Shown one piece after another: positions 1 through 6,594 of a stretch of DNA of 15,095 nucleotides. This stretch comes from Anaerolineales bacterium. Lineage in GTDB: Bacteria > Chloroflexota > Anaerolineae > Anaerolineales > Villigracilaceae. Both the position numbers and the translations under genes were made by a program. The stretch covers positions 1-15,095 of the forward strand of contig JAFGKO010000353.1 in the NCBI GenBank assembly GCA_016928525.1, in the 5' to 3' direction. The notes below the pieces were generated by a model. It saw nothing but the letters and a program-made list of their open reading frames with translations, was not told the origin of the DNA and made no database searches. Within the stretch, counting starts at the first letter, position 1. Every line of letters starts with the position of its first letter.

Positions 1-181
1 CTTTTTCGAGTTCTTTCTCCAGCCATTCCTTGATGGCTTTGGTAGAGTGCAGGCGCGGCGGGTCGGCATCCAGCAGGCGCATGTATTCCGAATCGCGGTT
101 CCATTGCGCAAAGGACTTGCTGACTTCCTCGGGATCGATCCCGGCCAGGCGGACGAGTCTGCCTTGGAAAAGGTCATCCAT
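1..181 (-). CDS. GNAT acetyltransferase, N-terminal part (cut by window edge)
   Basis: Partial gene running off the left edge; about 60 codons are visible from an ATG at 181. A GGAGG ribosome binding site lies five bases before the ATG, and the stop of the upstream GNAT gene is only 12 bases away, so the two are very probably co-transcribed. The visible protein begins MDDLFQGRLVRLAGID and continues with NRDSEYMRLL and a charged helix. This matches the start of its neighbour (THDSEFMRLM and a similar charged helix), so it is a paralogue. The acetyl-CoA binding motif lies outside the window, so assignment to GNAT rests on resemblance to the neighbour. The substrate cannot be told. Confidence 0.72.
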   Translation of the reverse strand, partial: MDDLFQGRLVRLAGIDPEEVSKSFAQWNRDSEYMRLLDADPPRLHSTKAIKEWLEKELEK

Positions 182-193
182 CGCCGCCTCCAC

Positions 194-772
194 CTAAGCC
201 CCAACCTGCCCGGCCCACTCCGAATTAAGCAAGCCGAAGATGATCAGGTCCCAGGCGCGGTCGTCGCGCAGGATGGCTTTGCGCCGGCGGACTTCTTCCA
301 CGAAGCCAAACTTGTTGACCAATGCAAGCGCTGCCTGGCAATATTCAGGGATGACGATGGTTACGCGGAACAGGTTCAACTCGGCGAAAGCGAAACGCAG
401 CAGCAGACCGAGGGCCTGCGCGCCGAGACCCTTGCCCCGGTCTGTGCCCGAGCCGATGCCCAGGCGCAGGTAACCGTTGCCGTTGGTCCAGTCGATCCAC
501 TCCAGTACGGCCATCCCCAGCAAGCGGTCACCCTCACGGGCGCGGATGGTGAAGTAGAACAGGTTCTTGGCCTCCTCGATCTCTTTCTCGAGAGACTCAT
601 ACTCTTTCTTGACCATCGCCGGCGCCAGTGGACGGACGGGTTTGAGCTCCATCAAGCGCATGAACTCGCTGTCATGTGTCCACTGGGACTCCACTTCGGG
701 GTCCTTTTCGTGGTCAATCGGGCCCAGACGGATGTCCTGGGCTTCGAAGAGAGGGGTATGAATAGATAACAT
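194..772 (-). CDS. GNAT family N-acetyltransferase
   Basis: A 192-residue protein of the GCN5-related N-acetyltransferase family, which moves an acetyl group from acetyl-CoA to an amine. The N-terminal strand and helices (DSEFMRLMELKP, about residues 34-45) are followed by the central sheet (LLGMAVLEWIDW, about 84-95). The acetyl-CoA pyrophosphate loop RGKGLG is at about 112-117, and the C-terminal half ends in NKFGFVEEVRRR, typical of RimJ/RimL-like members. The frame stays open upstream to 949, but that extension reads through a dispersed repeat and a terminator hairpin. ATG 772 is preferred because AAGGAGA lies about 8 bases before it. A second GNAT gene follows 12 bases downstream. Substrate unknown: protein N-terminus, antibiotic and small amine are all possible. 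Confidence 0.88.
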   Translation of the reverse strand: MLSIHTPLFEAQDIRLGPIDHEKDPEVESQWTHDSEFMRLMELKPVRPLAPAMVKKEYESLEKEIEEAKNLFYFTIRAREGDRLLGMAVLEWIDWTNGNGYLRLGIGSGTDRGKGLGAQALGLLLRFAFAELNLFRVTIVIPEYCQAALALVNKFGFVEEVRRRKAILRDDRAWDLIIFGLLNSEWAGQVGA

Positions 773-787
773 GATGACGATCTCCTT

Positions 788-915
788 GTCACTGCGAGGA
801 GGGCGTAAGCCCGACGTGGCAGTCTCCTCTAACCTGGAAAGAAAAGATCGGTTGAGCCTTGAGATTGCCACGCCCCGTTTCCTCTTCGGGGAAATGTAAC
901 GGGGCTCGCAATGAC
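788..915. repeat. Dispersed imperfect-palindrome repeat, TCATTGCGAG-ended (copy 1)
   Basis: A 128-base element whose ends are inverted copies: GTCACTGCGAG at the left and CTCGCAATGAC at the right (10 of 11 match). Inside there is a second inverted pair (CGTGGCAGTCTC against GAGATTGCCACG, one mismatch) and small GC-rich hairpins (GGGCGTAAGCCC; CCCCG...CGGGG). Copy 2, with the same termini, is at 9451-9533. It sits in the leader of the GNAT gene, so its transcript would fold into a long structure just before the ribosome binding site. No transposase is encoded, so it resembles a MITE or REP-type element. Confidence 0.75.
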
Positions 916-924
916 ACTTGAAAC

Positions 925-954
925 AAAAAACGGCCACGGGTTCGCCCATGGCCG
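925..954 (-). terminator. Intrinsic terminator 2 of the leader (minus strand)
   Basis: Read on the minus strand: CGGCCATGGG, loop CGAA, CCCGTGGCCG, then six T. The ten-pair stem contains one pair that is G-U in the minus-strand RNA but would be a C-A mismatch in the plus-strand RNA, so it is built for minus-strand transcription. An outer CTTGAAAC/GTTTCAAG pair encloses it. It lies upstream of the GNAT start at 772 and downstream of a 30-codon ORF. Confidence 0.8.
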
Positions 955-972
955 CCTTGGTTTCAAGGAAAT

Positions 973-1005
973 AAAAAGGCCACGGGCTTGGAGCGCTCCG
1001 TGGCC
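973..1005 (-). terminator. Intrinsic terminator 1 of the leader (minus strand)
   Basis: Read on the minus strand: GGCCACGG, a 12-base loop, CCGTGGCC, then TTTTTAT. It starts about 22 bases after the stop of the 30-codon ORF at 1027-1119. Its 3' arm (CCCGTGGCC) is also complementary, with one G-U, to the 5' arm of terminator 2 (GGCCATGGG). An alternative hairpin that breaks both terminators is therefore possible. Confidence 0.78.
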
Positions 1006-1026
1006 GTAAATCACATTGCGTGTATC

Positions 1027-1119
1027 TTACGAGTCAACAGACGCACTCCGAGGAGGCATAGCAACACCACCGCCTTGCGCGGCGCGATTGCATTTGATGT
1101 AAAGCTTGCTATCGAACAT
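1027..1119 (-). CDS. Small ORF (30 aa), possible leader peptide or small protein
   Basis: ATG at 1119, stop TAA at 1027-1029. It is preceded by AAAGGAG ten bases before the ATG and by a good sigma-70-like promoter at 1172-1201, which is why I believe it is translated. The peptide begins MFDSKLYIKCNRAAQGGG and ends PPRSASVDS. It has one Cys, a glycine run and no hydrophobic segment. There is no run of a single amino acid such as Trp or His that would identify a classical attenuator peptide. I recognise no family. Two intrinsic terminators follow at once, so it is either a free-standing small-protein gene or the leader of the GNAT operon. Confidence 0.6.
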   Translation of the reverse strand: MFDSKLYIKCNRAAQGGGVAMPPRSASVDS

Positions 1120-1171
1120 CGGTTTGCGTCTCCTTTCGTAAGATTTGCCTAACATTTCTGTAAGCCGTCGA

Positions 1172-1201
1172 AGTTTATCACAGGGGTTTTGTGAGTGTCA
1201 A
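1172..1201 (-). promoter_or_regulatory. Sigma-70-type promoter for the small ORF/GNAT unit
   Basis: Minus-strand TTGACA (1196-1201), an 18-base spacer, then TAAACT (1172-1177). The -35 is a perfect consensus match and the -10 matches four of six. Transcription would start near 1165, giving a leader of about 45 bases before the ATG at 1119. Confidence 0.65.
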
Positions 1202-1556
1202 GGGGGTTAATGTTAGCTGGGCAGATCAATTCCCCGATTTCCTCACCGTACTTGTGCCCTGCATCGAAAGTTCCTATCAAGTAGCGGCTTTTGCCCTCCT
1301 TATTTTCGGCTTCTCATAATTCAATTGCGTAACCCCTATTTAAATTTGGCTATCGTCCCGAAGGTCTTTCTGCAAAATGCGGCCGGATATTACAAACCTT
1401 CGGGGCAATGATTGCTGATACGCGGGCCATGGACCGAGCAGCCGGCTGAAGTTTTCCCTGGTGCACCTGGAGGTTTATCTACCACTAGACTCGAACCTTT
1501 TACGATGTTTGGGGTTATAGGTGGAGAGGCGCAACTGCCAAAAAGGAGGAGACCCT
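1202..1556. other. Intergenic region without a recognised gene
   Basis: No convincing ORF. The only structure seen is a perfect nine-base inverted repeat, CCCGAAGGT (1357-1365) and ACCTTCGGG (1396-1404), with a 30-base loop. It may be a structured leader upstream of the DegV gene or an old terminator; there is no T tract directly after it. The ribosome binding site of the next gene closes the region. Confidence 0.5.
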
Positions 1557-2411
1557 ATGCCAAAAATCGCCATCGTCACCGATACCGACGCCAGCCTGCC
1601 GCCGGGACTTGCAGACCAGTATGCCATCACCCAGGTGCCCATCATCATACTCTTTGGGGATGAGAGTTTCCGCGACGTCTACGACATCACTGGCGAGGAA
1701 ACCTTCGCTCGCATCGACCGGGAGGGAAAATTGCCGACTACCTCGGCTCCCTCGCCAGGACAGTTTGCCGAGGCCTACCAGGCCGCCTTCGACGGAGGCG
1801 CTGACAGCGTGCTGTGCTTTACCGTCAGCAGCGAGGTCAGCGCCACGTATGCCGCCGCAGTCTCTGCCAGGGATATGTATCCCGAGCGGGACATCACCGT
1901 GGTGGACACGCGCAGTCTGTCACTGGGACAGGGATTGATGGTGCTGGCGGCTGCCGAAGCGGTAGCAGGCGGATCGTCCGTGGACGAGGCGGTTGCCGCC
2001 GCTATGGACATCGGTCAGCGTACCCGCTTGTTCGCCGCCCTGCCGACCCTCAAATATCTGGCCATGAGCGGACGCGTCGGTCACCTGGTCGCGGGCGTGG
2101 CCGGTCTGCTGTCCGTCAAGCCTATCCTGACCATCCGTGACGGCAAACTCGACCTGCTCGAACGGGTGCGCACCCAGAAGAAATCCTGGGAGCGCGTGAT
2201 TGAACTGTGCGTGGAAGCCGTTGGCGGGCGACCGATCGAGCGCATGGCGATGATCCACGTCACCGCCCCGCAGGATGCCCGGCAGCTCGAGTCCATGCTG
2301 CGCGCTGGATTGGACTGCCCCGAGGAAATGCTTTTCAGCGAATTGAACCCCGGCCTCTCGGTGCATGCCGGAGCAGGGTTGGTTGGTGTGGTCTTTGTGG
2401 TGGGTAAATAG
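1557..2411 (+). CDS. DegV family protein (fatty-acid-binding)
   Basis: A 284-residue protein of normal DegV length. DegV proteins bind a fatty acid between two domains; in Gram-positive bacteria the FakB members present the fatty acid to the kinase FakA. Seen here: N-terminal strand IAIVTDTDASLPPG (4-17), the TTSAPSPGQF loop (61-70) with the Thr-Ser pair that contacts the carboxylate in the family, TVSSEVSATY (89-98), VVDTRSLSLGQG (115-126) and a C-terminal LAMSGRVG then SVKPILTIRDGK. The ATG at 1557 has AAAAGGAGGA six bases upstream; an earlier in-frame ATG at 1521 has none. No fatty acid kinase gene is adjacent, so the physiological partner is unknown. The cytoplasmic location is inferred from the absence of a signal peptide. 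Confidence 0.93.
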   Translation: MPKIAIVTDTDASLPPGLADQYAITQVPIIILFGDESFRDVYDITGEETFARIDREGKLPTTSAPSPGQFAEAYQAAFDGGADSVLCFTVSSEVSATYAAAVSARDMYPERDITVVDTRSLSLGQGLMVLAAAEAVAGGSSVDEAVAAAMDIGQRTRLFAALPTLKYLAMSGRVGHLVAGVAGLLSVKPILTIRDGKLDLLERVRTQKKSWERVIELCVEAVGGRPIERMAMIHVTAPQDARQLESMLRAGLDCPEEMLFSELNPGLSVHAGAGLVGVVFVVGK

Positions 2412-2427
2412 GTTTCATACAACAAAG

Positions 2428-2453
2428 AGCGACTCGAAACGGGTCGCTTTTTC
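2428..2453. terminator. Bidirectional terminator between DegV gene and lipoprotein gene
   Basis: AGCGAC, loop, GTCGCT, then TTTTTC on the plus strand. On the minus strand the same hairpin is followed by CTTTGTTG. It lies 17 bases after the DegV stop (2411) and 10 bases from the stop of the convergent lipoprotein gene (2463). The T tract is better on the plus strand. Confidence 0.75.
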
Positions 2454-2462
2454 ATTTCTTTT

Positions 2463-3155
2463 CTATTTCCTCAACCGACACACATTGTTATTGGGATCCC
2501 ATATACAAGCATTAGAATTATTATCGCAGGTTGTCTTTTTTGTGAACACACTACAATCTACAACGCAACTTCTGGTTTCCAGGCTGAGCACCACACAATC
2601 TTGATCGACCGGTTGCGGTTCCTGTGAGCAGCAGCCCAGTTGAGCGTTATAGAGATAATCTTGTGGACATTGCGTTAATTCCGCCTGAGCGGCTGGGATG
2701 GCACAGGCCGGGTCGCAAACTCTTAATTCGAAAGTCGATGCCATTGGCCCCGTGCAGGTGATCATCTGCCTGTCATCTTTCATGCCCGCATCCGAACACT
2801 TGAAACCATCACTGAGCACTTCATAAGTGGAACCTGGGTTGATGAAGATCAAATTGTAGGGATTTTTATTCGTACAAAAGACGCTGCTTTGTTCAGCAAT
2901 CGGAAGCTGGCATTGAGGTGTCAGATCGCTTGCAGCGTCTGGTTCACAAAATGGCGCAAATTCCGGTGTGGGCGTATTGGTTGGGACAAACACGGTAGCA
3001 GTTGGCACAGGGGTCGCAGTTTCCGCGGGATTGGCAGTCGGTACAGGTGTCTCGGTTTCTGCTTGTGGGATTTGCGCGGACGGCATGTTACAGGCCATGA
3101 GGATGCCAATCAAGGACAAGCCAGTAAGGATTCTTGTACGTGTGGTTTTATTCAT
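2463..3155 (-). CDS. Cys-rich lipoprotein, paralogue A
   Basis: A 230-residue secreted lipoprotein. Residues 1-21 form a signal peptide ending in a lipobox with the acceptor Cys22 (LMAC). A Thr/Pro-rich linker (about 30-63, with PVPTATVFVPTNTPTP) leads to a Cys-rich domain of about 165 residues with roughly 16 cysteines, probably paired as disulfides outside the membrane. The last 35 residues (SCVVDCSVF, TTCDNN, ACIWD, NVC) form a small Cys/Trp module loosely resembling a PSI-type knot; that resemblance is only a guess. GGAGG lies seven bases before the ATG. It has its own promoter (3223-3251) and a close paralogue directly upstream (3328-4077), clearly a tandem duplication. I do not recognise the domain, and the function is unknown. 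Confidence 0.82.
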   Translation of the reverse strand: MNKTTRTRILTGLSLIGILMACNMPSAQIPQAETETPVPTANPAETATPVPTATVFVPTNTPTPEFAPFCEPDAASDLTPQCQLPIAEQSSVFCTNKNPYNLIFINPGSTYEVLSDGFKCSDAGMKDDRQMITCTGPMASTFELRVCDPACAIPAAQAELTQCPQDYLYNAQLGCCSQEPQPVDQDCVVLSLETRSCVVDCSVFTKKTTCDNNSNACIWDPNNNVCRLRK

Positions 3156-3222
3156 TCCAGTGCCTCCTTGGATATCGTTGCTCGAACCTTCATCCAGACA
3201 GAAATATCGACCGTCATATTCG

Positions 3223-3251
3223 ATTATACAGATTCCATATCTGATTTTCCA
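3223..3251 (-). promoter_or_regulatory. Promoter of lipoprotein A
   Basis: Minus-strand TGGAAA (3246-3251), a 17-base spacer, then TATAAT (3223-3228). The base run after the -10 (TATAATCGA) recurs as TAAAATCGA upstream of paralogue B, so the promoter was duplicated together with the gene. Confidence 0.6.
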
Positions 3252-3327
3252 CTTTACCCCCAGGATTTCAGGAAGTGGTGCGGGAAGTCTCGCCCCCCCA
3301 GGACTATTCCTGCCACATTTTTTGAAT

Positions 3328-4077
3328 TTACTTCCTCAACTGACAGGTGTTGTTCTCGTAATTCCACCTGCATGCATAGCCATAATTGGTACAGGATGTA
3401 CTACTGGTAAACTGACCACAGTCGATTGTGCAGCTTTTTGTTCTGAGCTTAAGCACCGTGCAGCCTCCATTGATCTCTTGTGTCTCTTTTGTGCAGCAGC
3501 CCTGCAGGTTGTTGTAGTTATAGCCCAGCGGGCATCGTAATGATCCTGTCTCAATCGAGAGGGAAGAACAGGCTGAATCACAAACCCGTAGTTCGAAATA
3601 ATAGGCCATTGGACCGGTACAGATGATCATCCGTTGGCCGTCGATTACCCCTGCCTCTGAACACTGGACGTACTCATGAAGCAACTGGTAAGTTGCGCGA
3701 TCGTTGAGGGCGATCAAATTATATGGACTTTTGTCTTCGCAAAAGGCACTGCTTTGCACAGCAATCGGATATTGACACTGGGATTGCCTTGCAGCATCTG
3801 ACTCGCAGAAGGGCGCAAATTGCGGGGTTGCAGTTGCGAGTATGCGCGTACTAATACTTGTTGTGGTGGGGACAAAAGTTTCAGTTGCAGTTGGGGGCAC
3901 GGGTGTGGCAGTGTCGGTTGCAGTAGGGACAGGTGTCGACGTTTCGGTGGGACTTACAGTTGGTGTAGGCACTACAGCTTTTGATTGTTTTACAGGGGGT
4001 GTGGGAAGGTTACAAGCCACGATCACTCCAACTAGAAACATGCTGATTAGTGCTGTTGGATAGATGGTTTTCTTCAT
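3328..4077 (-). CDS. Cys-rich lipoprotein, paralogue B
   Basis: A 249-residue paralogue of the next gene downstream. It has a signal peptide with Cys22 as the lipid acceptor (IVAC) and a longer Thr/Pro/Val-rich linker (VPTPTVSPTETSTPVP and on, to about residue 83). The Cys-rich domain aligns with paralogue A almost cysteine for cysteine (FAPFCE, PYNLI, CTGPMA, FELRVCD, GCC, CRW, LRK at the end). The frame extends to a TTG at 4107 that has GGAGG five bases upstream. I choose ATG 4077 because the sequence around it (GAGCAAC...ATGAA) is homologous to the start of paralogue A and gives a normal signal peptide. The ribosome binding site there is weak (CGGGGT), so the TTG start remains possible. 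Function unknown; it acts outside the membrane. Confidence 0.8.
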   Translation of the reverse strand: MKKTIYPTALISMFLVGVIVACNLPTPPVKQSKAVVPTPTVSPTETSTPVPTATDTATPVPPTATETFVPTTTSISTRILATATPQFAPFCESDAARQSQCQYPIAVQSSAFCEDKSPYNLIALNDRATYQLLHEYVQCSEAGVIDGQRMIICTGPMAYYFELRVCDSACSSLSIETGSLRCPLGYNYNNLQGCCTKETQEINGGCTVLKLRTKSCTIDCGQFTSSTSCTNYGYACRWNYENNTCQLRK

Positions 4078-4165
4078 GGAATCGCTACCCCGATCATTGT
4101 TGCTCAAGCCTGCCTCCTGACTATCGCCTGAAGCGTATTACAAGATCGTACAGAATTCAGCCTCG

Positions 4166-4171
4166 ATTTTA
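4166..4171 (-). promoter_or_regulatory. Possible -10 box of lipoprotein B
   Basis: Minus-strand TAAAAT followed by CGAG. It is homologous to TATAATCGA before paralogue A and lies about 90 bases before the ATG at 4077. No convincing -35 box was found, so the call rests on the similarity between the two upstream regions. Confidence 0.35.
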
Positions 4172-4389
4172 CACTACATAAACCAGGAACTTGGTAACAA
4201 CCCCGAAGCGTAAGGTATCGACACGTATGAGCTCTACTTTGAAGAGATGTCCCCCAGATTCGCGAATTTGAAATTTATGGCCACAGACTCCCCTTTGCAA
4301 CATTGTACCCGCAGGGTAAGCACCCCGTCGAAGGCCCCCGCAAGGGGGTAGAGGCTCCTAACGTGATCTCCGTCAGGGAAGTCCCGTAC

Positions 4390-4627
4390 AGCGGGGGAGG
4401 GGTTCCACCCCCGAAGGGGCAAGGGGGCACCCCATCTCGCGCCCTGTGCAGTATCCCTGCCCATTCCCGCCCGACGATCAACCGTCGGGCTATACCTACG
4501 AAATCGGCCCAGGCCGATTAGCCGACTTTCGCGAAGCATGCCCGAAGGGCGTAGTCGGCTTTATACCAATAGCGTGGGGGTTTATCCCCATGCGGCTCCG
4601 CCCCCCACCCCACCTCGCGCCCTGCAG
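4390..4627. repeat. Hairpin-rich repeat or structured-RNA region
   Basis: Five consecutive strong hairpins: GGGGT/ACCCC (4399-4411); GCCCGACG/CGTCGGGC (4469-4490); AATCGGCC/GGCCGATT with a two-base loop (4502-4519); AGCCGACT/AGTCGGCT enclosing an inner GCCC/GGGC hairpin (4520-4560); and GTGGGGG/CCCCCAC (4574-4608). A 21-23-base direct repeat containing CTCGCGCCCTG brackets the middle (4429-4451 and 4607-4627). Small ORFs here on both strands are low-complexity and have no ribosome binding sites, so I treat it as non-coding. It could be a composite dispersed repeat or a structured RNA. The flanking DNA (4172-4389 and 4628-4787) shows only an inverted pair AAGGTAGC/GCTACCTT at 4693-4755. Confidence 0.5.
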
Positions 4628-4787
4628 GGGCTACCGATGCTATTGCCTATTCGTTCAAAGCGATTTGACAAGAAGTTTTTTTGAGTAATTGCAAGGTAGC
4701 GGAGGGAAGAAGAGTAAGGAGCAGAATTTGCAGGAGTTAGTGTTTTAGCTACCTTCACGCTCAGATTTGTTTGGGTGAATATGAAAT

Positions 4788-6584
4788 TTAAGTATTAAGT
4801 CTTTTTTGATATTGTAAAAGCTCATTTTCATATTCGGTTAGCCAATGAAATTTATACTGATCGTTCCCATCATAAACTGTATCCCCGAGTAGTATAGGCA
4901 TTGTTTCCTTAGCCAGCAATTTTTCGTTATTGCGTATCACATAAGGTAAACCCTTTAATGGTGTATAAGAAGCCCAGCCAACACCAAAGTTTACAAACAT
5001 ATTTTGACCGTAAAAGTTCGTAGTATGGTCAAGTTTTAACTGAAGTTGTTTTGCTTGCTCAATTGCTTTATTTGCCATACTCAGTTGATTAGTTCTATTA
5101 TTAATTTCTTCCAAAGCAAGTTTTAGTTCAGCTTTTGTTTTTATTTCGCTTTGTTGATATATCTGAATTGATTCTAAAAAGTTTTTAGGGTTTACATCTT
5201 CCCATAGCTTGTTTAAGTCATCTGACTTATCATGCTTTTGCATTGCGGCAAGTAAAGCTATTGCGGGAAGATACTCTTTATTCGCCAATAATTTTTTAAC
5301 TACGCCAATAAGAAACGATCTGAGATATTGATATTGCTCAGAGTTTATGCCACTTCCAATTAAGTAAATTAGTTCAGGTATAGAGTCATAGTTTTTATCC
5401 TTAATTAGATTAATCAATTGAATTAGTTTCTTAGTTGCTTCAATGCCATCAACACATCTATTATTATCCTCCTGAATATTTAGTGCCATCTCGTACCAAG
5501 AGATTGCCTGTTTTAGATAGTCAATGTTCATGGGATCAATAATTTGGTTTTTTCTTCGGTAAACATCTCCTAGCAAAACATATGCTTGAACAATGGGTGC
5601 TCGTCCTACATTAGTTATCGCAAGTATAATTTTTTCAATTTCTTCGATATCTAATTTAGAAGTAGATTCGTTTAGCTTTTTTTCTGTTTTTGTTAGCAAA
5701 TAAAAATATGTAAATCCATCCCAAGTTTTAAAAATTTCTGGTGAGAAGAATATATTGGTGCATTCCGCTAATGTATTTTTTAACTCAGTCTTGTTCGTCT
5801 CTGTATACGAAACGATACCAGCGTAGCCGCTCAAAATTTGCGGTATTGCCATTTCTTCTTCGATTATGATCAATAGTGGAACTCCAAAACCCAACGCCAA
5901 ACCAATTGCAATATAAACGCTTATATCAGCAGCTTTATTTACACAAAACAAGCTAAATGTTCTGGCTCCAACTTGTCGAGATAACTCTTCATGAATATTT
6001 ACTCCTGATGGTGGTTTAAAGAATGCGGCATGCCAGTTTTTTTCTGTAGCGAACTCCCTAATTGTTTTTGCAAGATCAGGGTCTGTTGATTCGTTCACTC
6101 CAATTACAGAAAATGCTTCATGAATAATATCTGTCGGTTTTCGTGGTTTCACTTGCGCTTGGACACTCAAACTGTCAATTTTCTCGTTCAATAGTTCAAT
6201 AAAGGAGTAATATCCTGGTGATTCTATAATGAATTGATCTACATAATTGGATTTTATCTTTTGTTTCCTAGATGAATTTTCTTTAATGTTAAAAAAATAT
6301 CTTTGTTTTTCTAAGGCAAATGCAATGCCAAATTGAATCAACCTATCTTTATAGGTTTCCTCTTCATCCCAAATAGCATCTATAAGAACTAGTTCAGATG
6401 TTAGAATTTCCTCAAGTGCTAACTGTAAAAAAGTTTCTGGTGTTTTTTGACTGTCTTTATAAACTTTGAATTTCTCCGGAGAGTTTGTGCTTTTTAGGGC
6501 AAATCTTATGTCCTCATTATGACCGTGTTTATGATTATCATTGATGCTTACGAGAAATTTGCCCGACCCGGCCTCTTTTGTCAT
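4788..6584 (-). CDS. Two NDT/TIR-like domains plus helical repeat and coiled coil, unrecognised protein
   Basis: A 598-residue protein, second gene of an AT-rich operon. It contains two Rossmann-like domains that I read as diverged nucleoside 2-deoxyribosyltransferase/TIR-like folds: domain 1 at about 9-135 and domain 2 at about 156-275. Their signature strand-helix-strand segments are LIQFGIAFALEKQRYFFN (82-99) and SVYIAIGLALGFGVPLLII (222-240). Where the enzyme family has a catalytic Glu before the Gly, these have Gln84-Phe-Gly and Ala226-Ile-Gly, so both look inactive and may bind ligand. Next come TPR-like helices (about 330-395, with YLKQAISWYEMALNIQ), a coiled coil (about 480-520) and an unrecognised C-terminal region. 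There is no signal peptide or membrane segment. TAGGAGG before its ATG contains the stop codon of the upstream gene; the gap is 10 bases, so translation is probably coupled. The function is unknown; an immune or signalling role is inference. Confidence 0.75.
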   Translation of the reverse strand: MTKEAGSGKFLVSINDNHKHGHNEDIRFALKSTNSPEKFKVYKDSQKTPETFLQLALEEILTSELVLIDAIWDEEETYKDRLIQFGIAFALEKQRYFFNIKENSSRKQKIKSNYVDQFIIESPGYYSFIELLNEKIDSLSVQAQVKPRKPTDIIHEAFSVIGVNESTDPDLAKTIREFATEKNWHAAFFKPPSGVNIHEELSRQVGARTFSLFCVNKAADISVYIAIGLALGFGVPLLIIIEEEMAIPQILSGYAGIVSYTETNKTELKNTLAECTNIFFSPEIFKTWDGFTYFYLLTKTEKKLNESTSKLDIEEIEKIILAITNVGRAPIVQAYVLLGDVYRRKNQIIDPMNIDYLKQAISWYEMALNIQEDNNRCVDGIEATKKLIQLINLIKDKNYDSIPELIYLIGSGINSEQYQYLRSFLIGVVKKLLANKEYLPAIALLAAMQKHDKSDDLNKLWEDVNPKNFLESIQIYQQSEIKTKAELKLALEEINNRTNQLSMANKAIEQAKQLQLKLDHTTNFYGQNMFVNFGVGWASYTPLKGLPYVIRNNEKLLAKETMPILLGDTVYDGNDQYKFHWLTEYENELLQYQKRLNT

Positions 6585-6594
6585 AATAAGCCTC

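Noticed and set aside
47..769. A 240-codon open frame on the plus strand under the GNAT genes
   Set aside because: No ribosome binding site and low-complexity Gln-rich product; the opposite strand encodes recognisable GNAT proteins.
773..949. Upstream extension of the GNAT gene to an ATG at 949
   Set aside because: The extra 59 codons read through a dispersed repeat and a terminator hairpin. The ATG at 772 has the only good ribosome binding site.
4234..4539. A 101-codon minus-strand frame in the hairpin region
   Set aside because: No ribosome binding site, composition follows the repeats and hairpins, and it overlaps other open frames of the same kind on the plus strand.
4469..4608. CRISPR array, suggested by the repeated hairpins
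   Set aside because: The stems differ in sequence, there is no constant repeat with equal spacers, and only one imperfect direct repeat is present. No cas gene is nearby.
4693..4755. AAGGTAGC/GCTACCTT inverted pair as a terminator or attachment site for the AT-rich operon
   Set aside because: Only eight bases with 47 bases between and no T tract; no matching copy was found on the other side of the operon.
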